From UM-FILTER-47-13 sp964445195 (GTDB taxonomy: Bacteria; Pseudomonadota; Alphaproteobacteria; Micavibrionales; Micavibrionaceae), in the NCBI GenBank assembly GCA_964445195.1, contig CAYUKA010000002.1:1-64000 (forward strand): DNA of 64,000 bases. The letters run 5' to 3'. Shown piece after piece: positions 6,741-17,895 of this stretch (its first letter is position 1; the number at the start of each line of letters is the position of its first letter). The notes beneath the pieces were generated by a model. It was not told the DNA's origin, ran no database searches, and worked only from the letters and a program-made list of their open reading frames with translations. Position numbers and translations under genes: made by a program.

Positions 6741-7238
6741 ATGATGTCCAAGACAATTACAGCAACATTTAAAACCCGTATCGCCGCTGAACAGGCTCTG
6801 CGCGAGCTGGAAGCCAGAGGCTTTACCGAGAAGCATATCAGCCTGCTGATCACTGATGAAACGCGCGGCAAAAGCTTTGTAATCGAAGAGGGGAGCAAGG
6901 CCGATGAAGGCATGGCCGCGGGCGCTACATTTGGCGGCATGGTCGGCTTTATTCTCGGCGGTGTTGCGTCTGCCGGCACAATCGTCATTCCGGGTCTGAA
7001 TCTCGTCGTGGCCGGCGCCCTGGTTGGCGCATTGTCCGGTCTGGGCACTGGCGCAGCAACGGGCGGCCTTGTTGGCGCTTTGATTGGCATGGGTATTCCA
7101 GAGCACGAAGCCAAGCGTTATGAAGACGAGCTCAAAGCCGGCAATATCCTGCTGGCCGTTGATGCCGACAGCGATGAACGCGCAGAGCTTGTTGAGAATA
7201 TCCTCAATAATGTCGATGCTTATAACATCGCAGCATAG
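6741..7238 (+). CDS. General stress protein 17M-like glycine-zipper protein
   Basis: A 165-residue protein. Residues 1-45 (TITATFKTRIAAEQALRELEARGFTEKHISLLI) match the ferredoxin-like fold of the GSP17M/YflT-type domain. Residues 55-120 are a long glycine-zipper hydrophobic stretch (GATFGGMVGFILGGVASAG, LVVAGALVGALSGLG, ATGGLVGALIGMGIP), and the tail (HEAKRYEDELKAGNILLAV) completes the family pattern. The glycine zipper suggests membrane association or oligomerisation. AAGGAACC precedes the ATG, a perfect sigma-EcfG-like promoter lies upstream and a terminator downstream, so it is a stand-alone stress gene. The molecular activity is unknown. Confidence 0.8.
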   Translation: MMSKTITATFKTRIAAEQALRELEARGFTEKHISLLITDETRGKSFVIEEGSKADEGMAAGATFGGMVGFILGGVASAGTIVIPGLNLVVAGALVGALSGLGTGAATGGLVGALIGMGIPEHEAKRYEDELKAGNILLAVDADSDERAELVENILNNVDAYNIAA

Positions 7239-7272
7239 TAAAAGATTATCCGGTAAATAGCGGCCGGGTGTG

Positions 7273-7300
7273 GCGGTTCCCGCAAGGGAGCCGCTTTTTA
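7273..7300 (+). terminator. Rho-independent terminator after the 17M-like gene
   Basis: GCGGTTCCC, a GCAA tetraloop, GGGAGCCGC, then TTTTTATT. Confidence 0.85.
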
Positions 7301-7370
7301 TTAAAAATCTGATTCCGGAGAAAGGTCGGCCTGTGACTGCTTCCAGCACCGCGCCTTCTTTTATCATCCC

Positions 7371-8153
7371 TTATCCGACCCATACCGGTTTTTCCTGCCC
7401 TTCGATTAGTCGCAGGATGTTGAGCGCCGTCATCTGCGAGGTTTTGGGATTGTCCGGTGACGGCACGTTATCAATCTCGATGGCGAACTGTCCGAACGCG
7501 CCGGCGGCGTCAATCCGGTGGCAGTTTGTGGTCACGGCCGGATCGGCGACCAGTTCAACGGCCGTGTCTTCAAAACCCAGCCCGGCGAGTGCAATTGTCG
7601 CGGCGATATTGGCATTTTTGGGGAAAGCCAGCGCCGCCTGCCGCGCATTGCCCCGGAAGAGCGTCGTTGGCTCCGTCATGGCGTTAAGGTCGACACCGGC
7701 AACACCCGGCGCGCCGGCCCAGGCCGGTGGCGGTTTGACTGAGCGCAGGGTCACACGCTCCAGCCCCCCGGCTTTGGCGGCAACCAGCCCGTCAATGCCG
7801 ATGACCGCCCCGGCCGGCAGCATCAGCCGCGCCTGACCCGTTTCAGCAGCGGCAGACAGGGCGTTATATAACGTTTCATCGGCGAGGCTGCCGATCGAGA
7901 TCACCAGTAAATCCAGTCCGGCTTCAAGACACCTGACGCCATAAGCGTTTACCGCTTCGTGGCTGGCGCATTCAACCACCAGGTCGGGCCTGGCGGCCAG
8001 AATATCGGCAAAGTCGGTTGTGACCGCTGGGCCGCCCGGTTCAGCGCTGTCAATCCGGTCAAGGATCAACACGATATCAAGTCCGCTTCGCGTTTGCGCG
8101 AATGACAAAAGCTGGTGCGCAATCGCGCCATGACCGATCAAAGCAAGTTTCAT
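7371..8153 (-). CDS. nadX: L-aspartate dehydrogenase
   Basis: A 260-residue NAD(P)-dependent oxidoreductase of the aspartate dehydrogenase family, which converts L-aspartate to iminoaspartate or oxaloacetate and can feed NAD synthesis in place of NadB. The N terminus is a Rossmann motif (LALIGHGAIAHQLL). Later family landmarks are VVECASHEAV, LMLPAGAVIGIDGL, LRSVKPPPAW, FPKNANIAATIALAGLGFE and TTNCHRIDAAGAFG, the last carrying the likely catalytic His. The length fits the family. No nadA or nadC is adjacent, so the NAD role is inferred from the family. It converges on the stress cluster and stands alone; no clear ribosome site is seen before the ATG. Confidence 0.88.
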   Translation of the reverse strand: MKLALIGHGAIAHQLLSFAQTRSGLDIVLILDRIDSAEPGGPAVTTDFADILAARPDLVVECASHEAVNAYGVRCLEAGLDLLVISIGSLADETLYNALSAAAETGQARLMLPAGAVIGIDGLVAAKAGGLERVTLRSVKPPPAWAGAPGVAGVDLNAMTEPTTLFRGNARQAALAFPKNANIAATIALAGLGFEDTAVELVADPAVTTNCHRIDAAGAFGQFAIEIDNVPSPDNPKTSQMTALNILRLIEGQEKPVWVG

Positions 8154-8193
8154 ACAAGGCTATATAAGAGTTTGGCGTACCGCTGACAATGTC

Positions 8194-9444
8194 TTAAAAG
8201 CCGGTGGCGTCTTTCAGGATCGCGCCCTCAAGGTCAGCGCCGTCAAAAATCGCGCCGCTGGCATCGCAGCCTGTGAAATCGCAATGTCTCAGCGAGGCAT
8301 TCGAAAAATCGGCACCTTTCAGAACAGCGTTCTTAAAGCTGGTGTTATCCAGTGTCGCAAAAGCGAGCTTGGCGTAGCTCAGGTCCGTGCTCTGCAGTAG
8401 TTCGGAGCCATCCGGCCGCTTGACCACCAGCGCGTCGAAATTCGAATCCTGGACATTGGCCCGCGTAAACAATGCGTTTTTTAACGAAGAGCCGCGAAAA
8501 TCGGCATGACGCGCATCGCAGTCCTGGAAGTCGGTCTGGTCGAGGATCGAGCTTTCCATCTTGACGCCTTCAAGATACAGGCCGGTAAACTTGCTGCCAA
8601 CCGCGACAATCACGGTCAGCGGGTGCTTGCGCAAATCTTTCTCGCTGCTGAGATCATATTCGCTCAGATTCAGCTGCTTGCCTTCCTTACCGGCGGTATC
8701 GATCCATAGCGCGTGCTCCCTGACCAGCTCGGCGATGGTCGTACCGTCTTCGGCAATTTTCTTACGCTCGCTTTCCTGCCTGGCCATGGCCGCGATCTTG
8801 GCGCGATCGCCGCTGACCCCGGCAACTTTGATCTTATCAATGATCGCATCATCGAGTTTCGCGCCGGCGATGTTCGAGCCGCTCAGATCGGCGAATGACA
8901 GATTGGCCGAGGTGAAGTCGGCGCCGCGCAGATTGGCGTCGCGGACGATCACACCATACAGGTTGGCATCCGAGAAATTCGCGTCCTGTGCCAAGGCGTT
9001 GGATAAGTCGGTGTCGCGGATCACCGAGCCGGAAAAGACCGTTTCGCCCTGCTGCCGGTTCCAGCCATCGTGAGGATCAGCACTGTTGTAATTCATCAGC
9101 ACGCCCTGGCGCATATCGGACTCGCTGAAATTAGCTTCGGTCAGATCGGCGCCGATAATGTGCGCGCCGCGCAGATCGCAGCGCGAAAAATCGCTGAAGC
9201 ACATTTTGGCTTTATGCATGTCACAGCCGAAAAAAGAGGCGCTGCGAAACGTGCCGTGGCTTAAGTCGGCACCATTGAGGCTACAACCGGAAAAATCCGC
9301 ATGGGTCATGTCGGCACCGCCAAAATCAAGCCCGGACAGGTCCCTGAATTTGATGACTGCCCGGATGCCCCCATTCCGGCCTTTTATGAACAAATCATGC
9401 TGAGTAATCAGCTTGTTAAGCATGACTTGTGAGAGCTTTTCCAT
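8194..9444 (-). CDS. Pentapeptide-repeat protein
   Basis: A 416-residue protein built from A(D/N)LXX-type repeats in two blocks: about residues 30-215 (DLSGLDFGGADMTHADFSGCSLNGADL and onward) and 280-412 (LYLEGVKMESSILDQTDFQDCDARHADF and onward). A charged non-repeat linker (about 215-275, with ERKKIAEDGTTIAELVREHALWID) separates them. Each block should form a right-handed quadrilateral beta helix. Proteins of this type range from gyrase-protecting DNA mimics to scaffolds; the split into two helices argues against a simple Qnr-like mimic. No signal peptide is visible. It is divergent from the BatA-like pair, with about 190 bases between, and is alone on its strand. Confidence 0.85.
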   Translation of the reverse strand: MEKLSQVMLNKLITQHDLFIKGRNGGIRAVIKFRDLSGLDFGGADMTHADFSGCSLNGADLSHGTFRSASFFGCDMHKAKMCFSDFSRCDLRGAHIIGADLTEANFSESDMRQGVLMNYNSADPHDGWNRQQGETVFSGSVIRDTDLSNALAQDANFSDANLYGVIVRDANLRGADFTSANLSFADLSGSNIAGAKLDDAIIDKIKVAGVSGDRAKIAAMARQESERKKIAEDGTTIAELVREHALWIDTAGKEGKQLNLSEYDLSSEKDLRKHPLTVIVAVGSKFTGLYLEGVKMESSILDQTDFQDCDARHADFRGSSLKNALFTRANVQDSNFDALVVKRPDGSELLQSTDLSYAKLAFATLDNTSFKNAVLKGADFSNASLRHCDFTGCDASGAIFDGADLEGAILKDATGF

Positions 9445-9633
9445 CGATCCGGCTTTTTTTAATATTCTCCCAGATTATAGTCTACAACGCCTATGGTTAA
9501 CATCCCTGAAACAGAACGCAATCCATTGTGCGCTGCACGCGATATTAAAATTGACAGAATGTCCTAATGGCGCTAGACATAACGTCAAACCATAAATGCA
9601 AAGCTTGTTTGAAAGAGCAGTTTGGGGTCTGGG

Positions 9634-11973
9634 ATGACACTCCGCGACATCTTTACGCCGCGCGCGGCGGCAGCTGTACTGGCGCTGGGGCTGACGGGCG
9701 CACCGGCAGCGCTGGCGCAGGAGATGGACCCCGCAGCTGTTTCCGGGACTGTCGCGGCCCAAGCCGAGACTGATACGTCTGCATCTTTCTTCTCATCCAT
9801 CGATTATAATGCTGACCCTTTGGTATGGGGCGCGCTGGCTTTGGCAGGCGGGCTGATTGTGCTGGGTGCGGCCAGGCAGCGTGAGCGGGGCATGATGATC
9901 AGCGGCGGGCTGGTGATGGCCGGTTTTGCTTATTTACTGGCCGATCCGGAGATTGTGACGCGTAATCATGAAACGCTGCCGGCGCGGGTGGTGGTCATTG
10001 CCGATCAGAGCGATAGTAACGTGCTCGGTGACCGGGCCGCACAAACGGAGACTGCGGCAGGCGCGTTAGTGGCCTATCTGGAGAGTCTTGACAATGTTGA
10101 TGTTGAAAAGATCGCGTTTAACTCAGACATGCTCGACGGGGCCGAAGGCACGGCGCTCTGTACGGCTGTCGATGCCGCTATTGCTGACATTGCTCCGGAA
10201 CGGCTGGGCGCTGTATTCATGGTCACTGACGGCCAGGTACATGGCTGTAATGATGCTACGCGTGCTTTCAATACCGGTGCGCCGCTGCATGTTTACCTGG
10301 CAGGACAGCCGGCAGAGCAGGACAGGCATATTGTTCTTCATCAGCAGCCTTCATATGGCGTTGTCGATGAGACCGTACCGTTCAGCTTTGAGGTGACCGA
10401 TTATGGTGTCTTGCGCCCTGATAGGGTCAGTGTAACGATTACCCGCGACGGGGAACTGGTGCAGGAGCTTGATGTGCAGCCGGGCGAGATTGTCGAGGAT
10501 GTCCAGATCGAAATCCCGCATGCCGGCTCAAATCTGATTGCTTTTTCTGTTGCGCCGCTTGATGGTGAAGTCACACTGGCCAATAACACAATCGTGGCCG
10601 ATGTGAACGGTATTGCCGAGCAACGCAAGGTTTTAGTGCTGTCCGGGGAGCCGCATAACGGCATGAATACCTGGCGTAATCTGCTGGACGGTAATCCGGC
10701 GATAGATTATGTGCATATTGCCAACCTGTCGTCGCCGGAAAAGGACCGGGAGGCCCCGGCCGGCGAACATACGTTGATCCCGCCACCGGTTGATGAGCTT
10801 TTCAACCGCCGGCTGGGAGAGTTTGATCTGTTGATTATCGATCAATACCAGCTGCGCGGGATTATCCCGCCGCGCTACGTTGCCCAGATTGAACGCTACG
10901 CCGAAGAAATGGGTGGGGCCGTGCTGGTTGTGAACGGTCCGGAAGCGCTTAGTAACCGGTCAATCTATAATGTTCTGAAAGATATTTTACCATCGGCGCC
11001 GCGTCTGGCCGCGCCTGTCGAGCAGGAATTTACGCCATCGGTTAGTGAAACGGGCGCTGCGCACCCGGTGACGAGTGATCTGGCTGACGGTGCGGTGGAT
11101 AATGAAGCGGCAGAAGCCGGTGCAGAGGATGATATGACGCCGTGGGGGCCATGGTACCGGCAAATTCCGATGCAGCCTGATGCGGAGGCGCATGTGGTCA
11201 TGGAAGGCGCCGAGGGCGCACCGCTTCTGGTGCTGGGCCGTGTCGGCGAAGAGGGCCGCGTTGCAGAGCTTCACAGTGACCAGCTTTGGCTGTGGGAACG
11301 CGGCCATAAGGGCGGCGGCCCGTATATTGAGCTTGTCCGCAATGTGATGGGCTGGTTGTTGCGTGATCCGGCTTTTGAAGAAGAAGCATTGGCACTGGCT
11401 TATGATGCGGATGACGGCCTGCTGACCGTGACACGCCAATCACTTGAAGGCGATGACCGCCCGGTCACGATCGAAACACCGCAGGGCGAAACAATGCAGG
11501 TTGCCCTTGAGCCGGCTGATGATGCGCCCGGCCTCTGGCGCGCGGTAATTCCGGCTGAAGAGTACGGCGTTTACAAAGCCCGGCAGGGCGATCTTGAAAC
11601 GGTGACCGGCACCGGGGCCACAAATCCGGCAGAGTTCGCCGACACGCGCTCGACTCCGGATGTTCTCGCGCCGTTTGTCGAGCAAACCGGCGGCACGCTG
11701 ACCCGGCTGGCCAATCAGACCGCGTTTCCTGAAATCCGGCTTCAGGAGGGCGGTAGTGCCATGAGCGGCGAGGACTGGATCGGTGTTCGTGAGAGCGACA
11801 GCACGATATCGACAGGCTCAGACCGCAGTCCGTTGTTACCGCCGTGGCTAACTTTGCCAATCTTTGCCGTTTTGCTAACCGGGTTTTTGAATTATGCCGG
11901 GAACAGGCCGATTAACCGCTTGTTTAGTGGCAAAAAGCCAGCCCCGATGCCAGAACCGGGAGCCGCGCCATGA
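9634..11973 (+). CDS. Large membrane-anchored BatA/CoxE-region-type protein
   Basis: A 779-residue protein. A signal-type N terminus (AAAVLALGLTGAPAALAQ) is followed by two membrane helices (about 50-110), a long extracytoplasmic region and a C-terminal helix (LPPWLTLPIFAVLLTGFLNYAG) with a short cytoplasmic tail. Residues about 115-235 resemble a von Willebrand-A-like fold (RVVVIADQSDSN, GAVFMVTDGQVHGCND) and about 330-480 a glutamine-amidotransferase-like fold (KVLVLSGEPHNGMNTWRNLL, FDLLIIDQY). This matches the big membrane proteins found in MoxR-DUF58-DUF4159 clusters. ATG at 9634 is preferred to an in-frame TTG at 9622. Its last 4 bases overlap the next gene (ATGA), so the two are coupled. 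Function unknown, probably envelope integrity. Confidence 0.65.
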   Translation: MTLRDIFTPRAAAAVLALGLTGAPAALAQEMDPAAVSGTVAAQAETDTSASFFSSIDYNADPLVWGALALAGGLIVLGAARQRERGMMISGGLVMAGFAYLLADPEIVTRNHETLPARVVVIADQSDSNVLGDRAAQTETAAGALVAYLESLDNVDVEKIAFNSDMLDGAEGTALCTAVDAAIADIAPERLGAVFMVTDGQVHGCNDATRAFNTGAPLHVYLAGQPAEQDRHIVLHQQPSYGVVDETVPFSFEVTDYGVLRPDRVSVTITRDGELVQELDVQPGEIVEDVQIEIPHAGSNLIAFSVAPLDGEVTLANNTIVADVNGIAEQRKVLVLSGEPHNGMNTWRNLLDGNPAIDYVHIANLSSPEKDREAPAGEHTLIPPPVDELFNRRLGEFDLLIIDQYQLRGIIPPRYVAQIERYAEEMGGAVLVVNGPEALSNRSIYNVLKDILPSAPRLAAPVEQEFTPSVSETGAAHPVTSDLADGAVDNEAAEAGAEDDMTPWGPWYRQIPMQPDAEAHVVMEGAEGAPLLVLGRVGEEGRVAELHSDQLWLWERGHKGGGPYIELVRNVMGWLLRDPAFEEEALALAYDADDGLLTVTRQSLEGDDRPVTIETPQGETMQVALEPADDAPGLWRAVIPAEEYGVYKARQGDLETVTGTGATNPAEFADTRSTPDVLAPFVEQTGGTLTRLANQTAFPEIRLQEGGSAMSGEDWIGVRESDSTISTGSDRSPLLPPWLTLPIFAVLLTGFLNYAGNRPINRLFSGKKPAPMPEPGAAP

Positions 11974-14132
11974 ACGCTTTGAGACGACGTTTTGCCGCGG
12001 CGCTTCTGGCTGCCCCACTAGTTGCGACGGCGTTGCCGGCACTGGCGCAGGAGGATATCAATCCGGATCCGGTTGATACGACATCCGCCTCGTCCACAGA
12101 AACGGCCGTTAGCGCTGCGGAGTCAAATAGTCCCGTTTCGTTCGGTAACCCCTGGATGTTGTTGGGGTTAGGCGGGTTGCCATTGATCTACTGGCTGGTA
12201 CGCACGGTGCCGCCGGCCCCGCGCAAGGTCGAGTTTTCGACGCTGAAGTTCCTGCAGGACCTGGATGCGCCGCCGAATGAAAGCGGCAGCATATCATGGT
12301 GGCGGTTTGCAATGGTCGCGGCGCTCTATGGGGGTGTTGTCACGGCGCTGGCGGATCCTGATCTGAATTTCGGCGGCAATCCGCTGGATGGCGAGGACGC
12401 CGTGATGGTCGTGGTCGATGACGGCTGGTTGTCTGCCCCGAACTGGGACGACCGGGCGGCGATGCTGCAAACGATCATCAGCCGCGCCGGCGATCGTAAG
12501 ATCATGTTCATGACGACGGCACCGGCAGAAGCAGAGATTCCTGTTGTGATTCACGGGCCTCTGGCGGCGGCGGATGCCGGCGAGATCATCGCCGGCCTGG
12601 AGCCGAAGCCGTGGCCGGTTGACCACGAAGCGGCGCTGGAGGTGCTGGCAGAGGCTGCTATCGGCGGCACGGATGAGGTTATATGGCTCAGTAACGGGCT
12701 GGATACGGAAGGCACAGCTGCCTTTGCGGAAGCGTTGCAGGGTTACGGCCCGGTGACGGTCTACGCCGACCATCCGCTGGATACACCCTATAAGTTGTTA
12801 CCGCCTATAGCCGGCAATGATGCGTTAACGGTGCCGGTGCGCCGCCTGCACGCCGGTGATGAAGCCACCGTTTCACTGGTGGCGCGCAGCGACAGCGGCC
12901 GTGTCTTACCTACGCAGGCGCAAGCACATTTTGCGCCGGGCGAAAGTGAAACGCAGGCGGTTTTTGATGTGTCGCCGGAAGAGCGCAACAGGATCATGCA
13001 GATCAGCGTTGAAGGTGAAGAGAGCGCCGGGGCAACCGTCCTGCTGGATGAACGCTGGCGCCGCCGCCCGGTCGGGCTGGTTGTGACCGGGACGGAACAG
13101 GATCAGGGCTCGCTGGCGCATGATATGATTTATGTCAGGCAGGCGCTGGAGCCGCATACAGATTTCGATAGTGGCAGCCTGAATGAGGTGCTTGATACCG
13201 GTCCGGCGGTGATCGCCATGACCGATAGCGCTCATATTGAACCGGCGCAGGAAGAGCGGCTGCAGGATTTTGTCGAACGCGGCGGCTTATTGCTGCGTTT
13301 TGCCGGTGAACGGACGGCACAGGCCAATGATAGTTTAATGCCGGTCCGGTTACGCTCTGAAAGCCGTGTATTGGGCGGTGCGGTATCAGGAGGGCAAGAG
13401 TTGCGGCTGCACGACTTTACTGCCGAATCACCTTATACGAATATCGAGGTGCCGGACGATATCGTTATTACGCAGCATTTCCTGCCGCAAAGAAGTGATA
13501 GTGGCCGTGTGCAGATCTGGGCTGAGCTTGACGACCGTACACCGCTGGTGACGGCCGAGCAGCGCGGCGAAGGCTGGGTCGTTCTGGTGCATACCAATGC
13601 CGACCGCAGTTCCTCCAATTTTGTGTTGTCCGGCGCGTTTGTCGACATGCTGCGTGCCACAGTGGCCTTTAGCCAGGGTGTCATCGGTCATCCGGATGGT
13701 GAAGATATTGTACCGCCATGGAAAGTGCTGGATGCTGCGGGCGACCTGAAACCGGCAACGCCGGATACGGCAGTGGCCGTGACGGCTGATGATCTGGAGC
13801 AGGGCGTGATTGGCCCGCTGACCCCGCCGGGCTTATATGGCGATCCTGACAGCGGCGTCTGGGCTCATAATCTGGGCGCGATGCTGGCGGATCAGGACTT
13901 TGCCGCGCGTACAGCATTGCCGGGTGAGATGACTACGGCTTTTTACCAGGCGCATGATCAGAAAATTGATGTGCCGAAATGGCTGACTGTCGCGGCGGCA
14001 GCCCTGTTCTTAGTCTATACTGGAATCACAGCTTATCAGAAAGGACTTGTGCCGGGGATGGGGCCGGGTTCATCGAACCGGCGTCGGCAGGAAAATGGCG
14101 GTTCTCAGGCAAAGGCAGAGCCGCGTTTCTGA
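11970..14132 (+). CDS. BatA-domain membrane protein, apparently without a DUF4159 end
   Basis: A 720-residue protein with a signal-like start (AAPLVATALPALAQ) and the BatA N-terminal two-helix domain (FGNPWMLLGLGGLPLIYWLVR, PPAPRKVEFSTLKFLQDL; second helix near 110-130). A periplasmic part with a vWA-like segment (AVMVVVDDGWL, DEVIWLSNGLDTEG) follows, and a single C-terminal helix (WLTVAAAALFLVYTGITAY). In alphaproteobacteria the usual protein with this N terminus continues into a DUF4159 domain; here the chain ends 35 residues after the last helix, and no DUF4159 or MoxR ATPase is next to it. It overlaps the upstream gene by 4 bases and probably forms a complex with that product in the inner membrane. 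Confidence 0.65.
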   Translation: MNALRRRFAAALLAAPLVATALPALAQEDINPDPVDTTSASSTETAVSAAESNSPVSFGNPWMLLGLGGLPLIYWLVRTVPPAPRKVEFSTLKFLQDLDAPPNESGSISWWRFAMVAALYGGVVTALADPDLNFGGNPLDGEDAVMVVVDDGWLSAPNWDDRAAMLQTIISRAGDRKIMFMTTAPAEAEIPVVIHGPLAAADAGEIIAGLEPKPWPVDHEAALEVLAEAAIGGTDEVIWLSNGLDTEGTAAFAEALQGYGPVTVYADHPLDTPYKLLPPIAGNDALTVPVRRLHAGDEATVSLVARSDSGRVLPTQAQAHFAPGESETQAVFDVSPEERNRIMQISVEGEESAGATVLLDERWRRRPVGLVVTGTEQDQGSLAHDMIYVRQALEPHTDFDSGSLNEVLDTGPAVIAMTDSAHIEPAQEERLQDFVERGGLLLRFAGERTAQANDSLMPVRLRSESRVLGGAVSGGQELRLHDFTAESPYTNIEVPDDIVITQHFLPQRSDSGRVQIWAELDDRTPLVTAEQRGEGWVVLVHTNADRSSSNFVLSGAFVDMLRATVAFSQGVIGHPDGEDIVPPWKVLDAAGDLKPATPDTAVAVTADDLEQGVIGPLTPPGLYGDPDSGVWAHNLGAMLADQDFAARTALPGEMTTAFYQAHDQKIDVPKWLTVAAAALFLVYTGITAYQKGLVPGMGPGSSNRRRQENGGSQAKAEPRF

Positions 14133-14231
14133 TTGGAAAAAGGTTAAATAACAAATATTTTGTGAAATATTCGTGCTTGTGCTAACAATGAAAAGTTAAA
14201 TATAAAATAAAAAAATGCAGGGTAGGTTTGA

Positions 14232-14894
14232 ATGAAAGGGATAGCACAAAGCCTGAGATCGGTCTTTCAGCCTTTGGCGCAGTGGGCAGCAGCCGCGTTG
14301 CTGGCGATACCGCTGGCAACCACGCCGGCACTCGCCGTTGACGGTGTTATGCCAAAGGGGCCAAACGCTATGGTTTATGGCGGATTGGAAAGGGCTGGTT
14401 ATGAGCCGGTTGCTTATGGCGAAAGATTTGATCTCAATTTTCGGACCGGTGAGGCTAACAGTGATGAGACGACTCTGGTTGCTGTTTTTGCCGATGCCGA
14501 CAGGGACTGGGCTTTGACGCGTGATAGCGGCAAAACGACTGAAATTTTATTGGAAGGCTCGGACCTGAGCATTGAGCGTCTTTTCTCGACGATGGATGCC
14601 TCTTATGACCTGAATGTGCCTGCAGCAGACCTGCAGGATATTGACTTGAATATGTCTGCAACCCTGCCCTGTGCGGATTACGAGACATTTTTCCAAAACA
14701 TGAGCCACCAGAATCTGGGAGGCTATAAGGTGACCGGGCTTCTTGATGACGGTCAGGCTCTTGAGATATATGTCAATAAAAACGGGAGTTGGATAACGGC
14801 TTTTGTAACCGCGGGTGAAAACAGACAAGCGTGTATGGGCGGGGACGTTGGCGCCAACTTCACATTGACAGGGGCGCTGCCAAAGGTGTCGTAA
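14232..14894 (+). CDS. Exported hypothetical protein
   Basis: A 220-residue precursor with a signal peptide (AAAALLAIPLATTPALA-V, cleavage near residue 36). The mature part is a mostly beta protein with a single Cys pair candidate (LPCADYETFF and NRQACMGGD). I do not recognise a family. An AGGGTAGG site precedes the ATG. It lies 99 bases after the BatA-like pair, with an AT-rich gap, so it may have its own promoter, and a strong terminator follows. Likely periplasmic; role unknown. Confidence 0.65.
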   Translation: MKGIAQSLRSVFQPLAQWAAAALLAIPLATTPALAVDGVMPKGPNAMVYGGLERAGYEPVAYGERFDLNFRTGEANSDETTLVAVFADADRDWALTRDSGKTTEILLEGSDLSIERLFSTMDASYDLNVPAADLQDIDLNMSATLPCADYETFFQNMSHQNLGGYKVTGLLDDGQALEIYVNKNGSWITAFVTAGENRQACMGGDVGANFTLTGALPKVS

Positions 14895-14920
14895 ACAGCC
14901 CCCGGCCTTACGCAGCCACA

Positions 14921-14956
14921 AAAAAACGGCCCGTTTTTAACAGGGCCGTTTTCTTT
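14921..14956. terminator. Bidirectional terminator between convergent genes
   Basis: AAAACGGCCC, GTTTTTAACA, GGGCCGTTTT hairpin with A and T runs on both sides, between the exported-protein gene and the convergent 14978 gene. Confidence 0.85.
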
Positions 14957-14977
14957 ATTCCTTTGGAACCATTTCAT

Positions 14978-16294
14978 TTATTGTGGCCCATTAGGGGCCA
15001 TGCCATTACCGCTACCTGGGGCTGGTGTGATGACAATAGCCCCTCCGTCCGCCTCTGCCGGATCATTTCCTTCAGCGTCATCCCCGGGCACCATAGGCAC
15101 GTCATCTGAGGCTTGCGCCTGTGCTTGTTCAATCAGAGCCACAACCTGTTCTTTAATACGGGCAGCGGCGTCAATGGCTTGCGCGGCCGGGTCGTTTGGC
15201 TGCCCGGCCCAGTAATCACGGTAGAATGTGATTAGGTCTTTGCCGTCGATTTCAATGCCGGCCAGTTCATCGCCAAACCGTGTTGCCAGACCGGGAAACT
15301 CGTCCGGCATATCTTCAAGCGCTGTATCAAATAGTTCATGCACCGGCACACCTTGCGGAACAAGGCCCATCATTTGATTGACGCGCGCGCCGTGCTCTCT
15401 TCCGCGCCAGTTGGGATTCGTTAGCATAGCTTCAATGACACTGGCTTTAAATGCGGCGCGTATCTCTGCATCGATTTCTCCCTTTTCGTACACGGCGGTC
15501 ATCAGGTCGGAGATCTGGTCCTCAAAAGGCGAGCTGTATTCATAGAGGATGGGGCTGAGTGCGAGCAGTTTGTCCTCATCCAGTCCGCCGTTCTCTAATG
15601 TGCGTTCCATCGTGAAGAGAATGGCCTCAGCATGGGCATTGGCAAAGCGTACCGTCCGCAGGAAGACCGCATCGTTATTATCCATGTCAATGGGGGCTAT
15701 GCCGTTCCCAAATTCGCTCATATTGAGTTGAAAGAGTCCAACGTGCAGGATGGTGTCTATATGGTCCATGACCTCTGCGGGGGTCATCGGCGCGGTGCCC
15801 CACGGCGTTGCCTTACCGATATCGAAGTCAACAACGCCGTATTGAATTTGCATGAATGCACCGGGCTGTATCATGATAGGCGGTAGCACTTGAGTATTAA
15901 TCTCTACCTTTCCCTCAGCGCCATTATTGGCAACGCAGATACCGGCGGGCTGCGGCTCTCCCAGCGGGTTGAGACGGCTTACATAGTCTTCCCATGCCGA
16001 ATAGCTCTTCAGCTCTTCGATCAGGGTCTTGAGAACCTCATCATACTGATGATAGTCAACTGTATCTCCTTCCGGCCCTTGTAACTCCGCCCCGCCACGG
16101 TCTGTAAAGCCGAGCGCCATACAGCCGGGGTGATGGCTGAGGCCGCTGGCTACAGCAGCATCGACCTGCTCTTCGCTGATTTGTGGCATTTGTGGCGGTG
16201 TTTGCTGGGCGACGGCAATACCGGTGCCACCTGTGAAAAGCGCTGTTGCCAGAGCAAAAGCCCGCGTTAATCGCGATCCCGGAAAATTCATCAT
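14978..16294 (-). CDS. Exported protein, possibly distantly DUF6782-like
   Basis: A 438-residue precursor. The signal peptide ends near residue 30 (LFTGGTGIAVAQ-Q). The mature protein is helical in its middle; VRFANAHAEAILFTMERTLENG and the later WRGREHGARVNQMMGLVPQG are the most distinctive stretches and faintly recall putative metallopeptidases of the DUF6782 type, but no HExxH motif is visible. The last 45 residues are low-complexity and Pro/Asp/Gly rich (PGDDAEGNDPAEADGG). AGGGAGA supports the start at 16294. It shares a convergent terminator with the 14232 gene and otherwise stands alone. I cannot assign a function. Confidence 0.6.
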   Translation of the reverse strand: MMNFPGSRLTRAFALATALFTGGTGIAVAQQTPPQMPQISEEQVDAAVASGLSHHPGCMALGFTDRGGAELQGPEGDTVDYHQYDEVLKTLIEELKSYSAWEDYVSRLNPLGEPQPAGICVANNGAEGKVEINTQVLPPIMIQPGAFMQIQYGVVDFDIGKATPWGTAPMTPAEVMDHIDTILHVGLFQLNMSEFGNGIAPIDMDNNDAVFLRTVRFANAHAEAILFTMERTLENGGLDEDKLLALSPILYEYSSPFEDQISDLMTAVYEKGEIDAEIRAAFKASVIEAMLTNPNWRGREHGARVNQMMGLVPQGVPVHELFDTALEDMPDEFPGLATRFGDELAGIEIDGKDLITFYRDYWAGQPNDPAAQAIDAAARIKEQVVALIEQAQAQASDDVPMVPGDDAEGNDPAEADGGAIVITPAPGSGNGMAPNGPQ

Positions 16295-16404
16295 AGTTCT
16301 CCCTGTAAGGTCTTAAAAAATAGATTGCTAAAGACATAAAACAGACGTTGGCGATAATGCAAGCGTTTTATGTTATTTTAATAGGGAAATGGTGCTGCGG
16401 CGCA

Positions 16405-17881
<1,477 letters not shown>

Positions 17882-17895
<14 letters not shown>

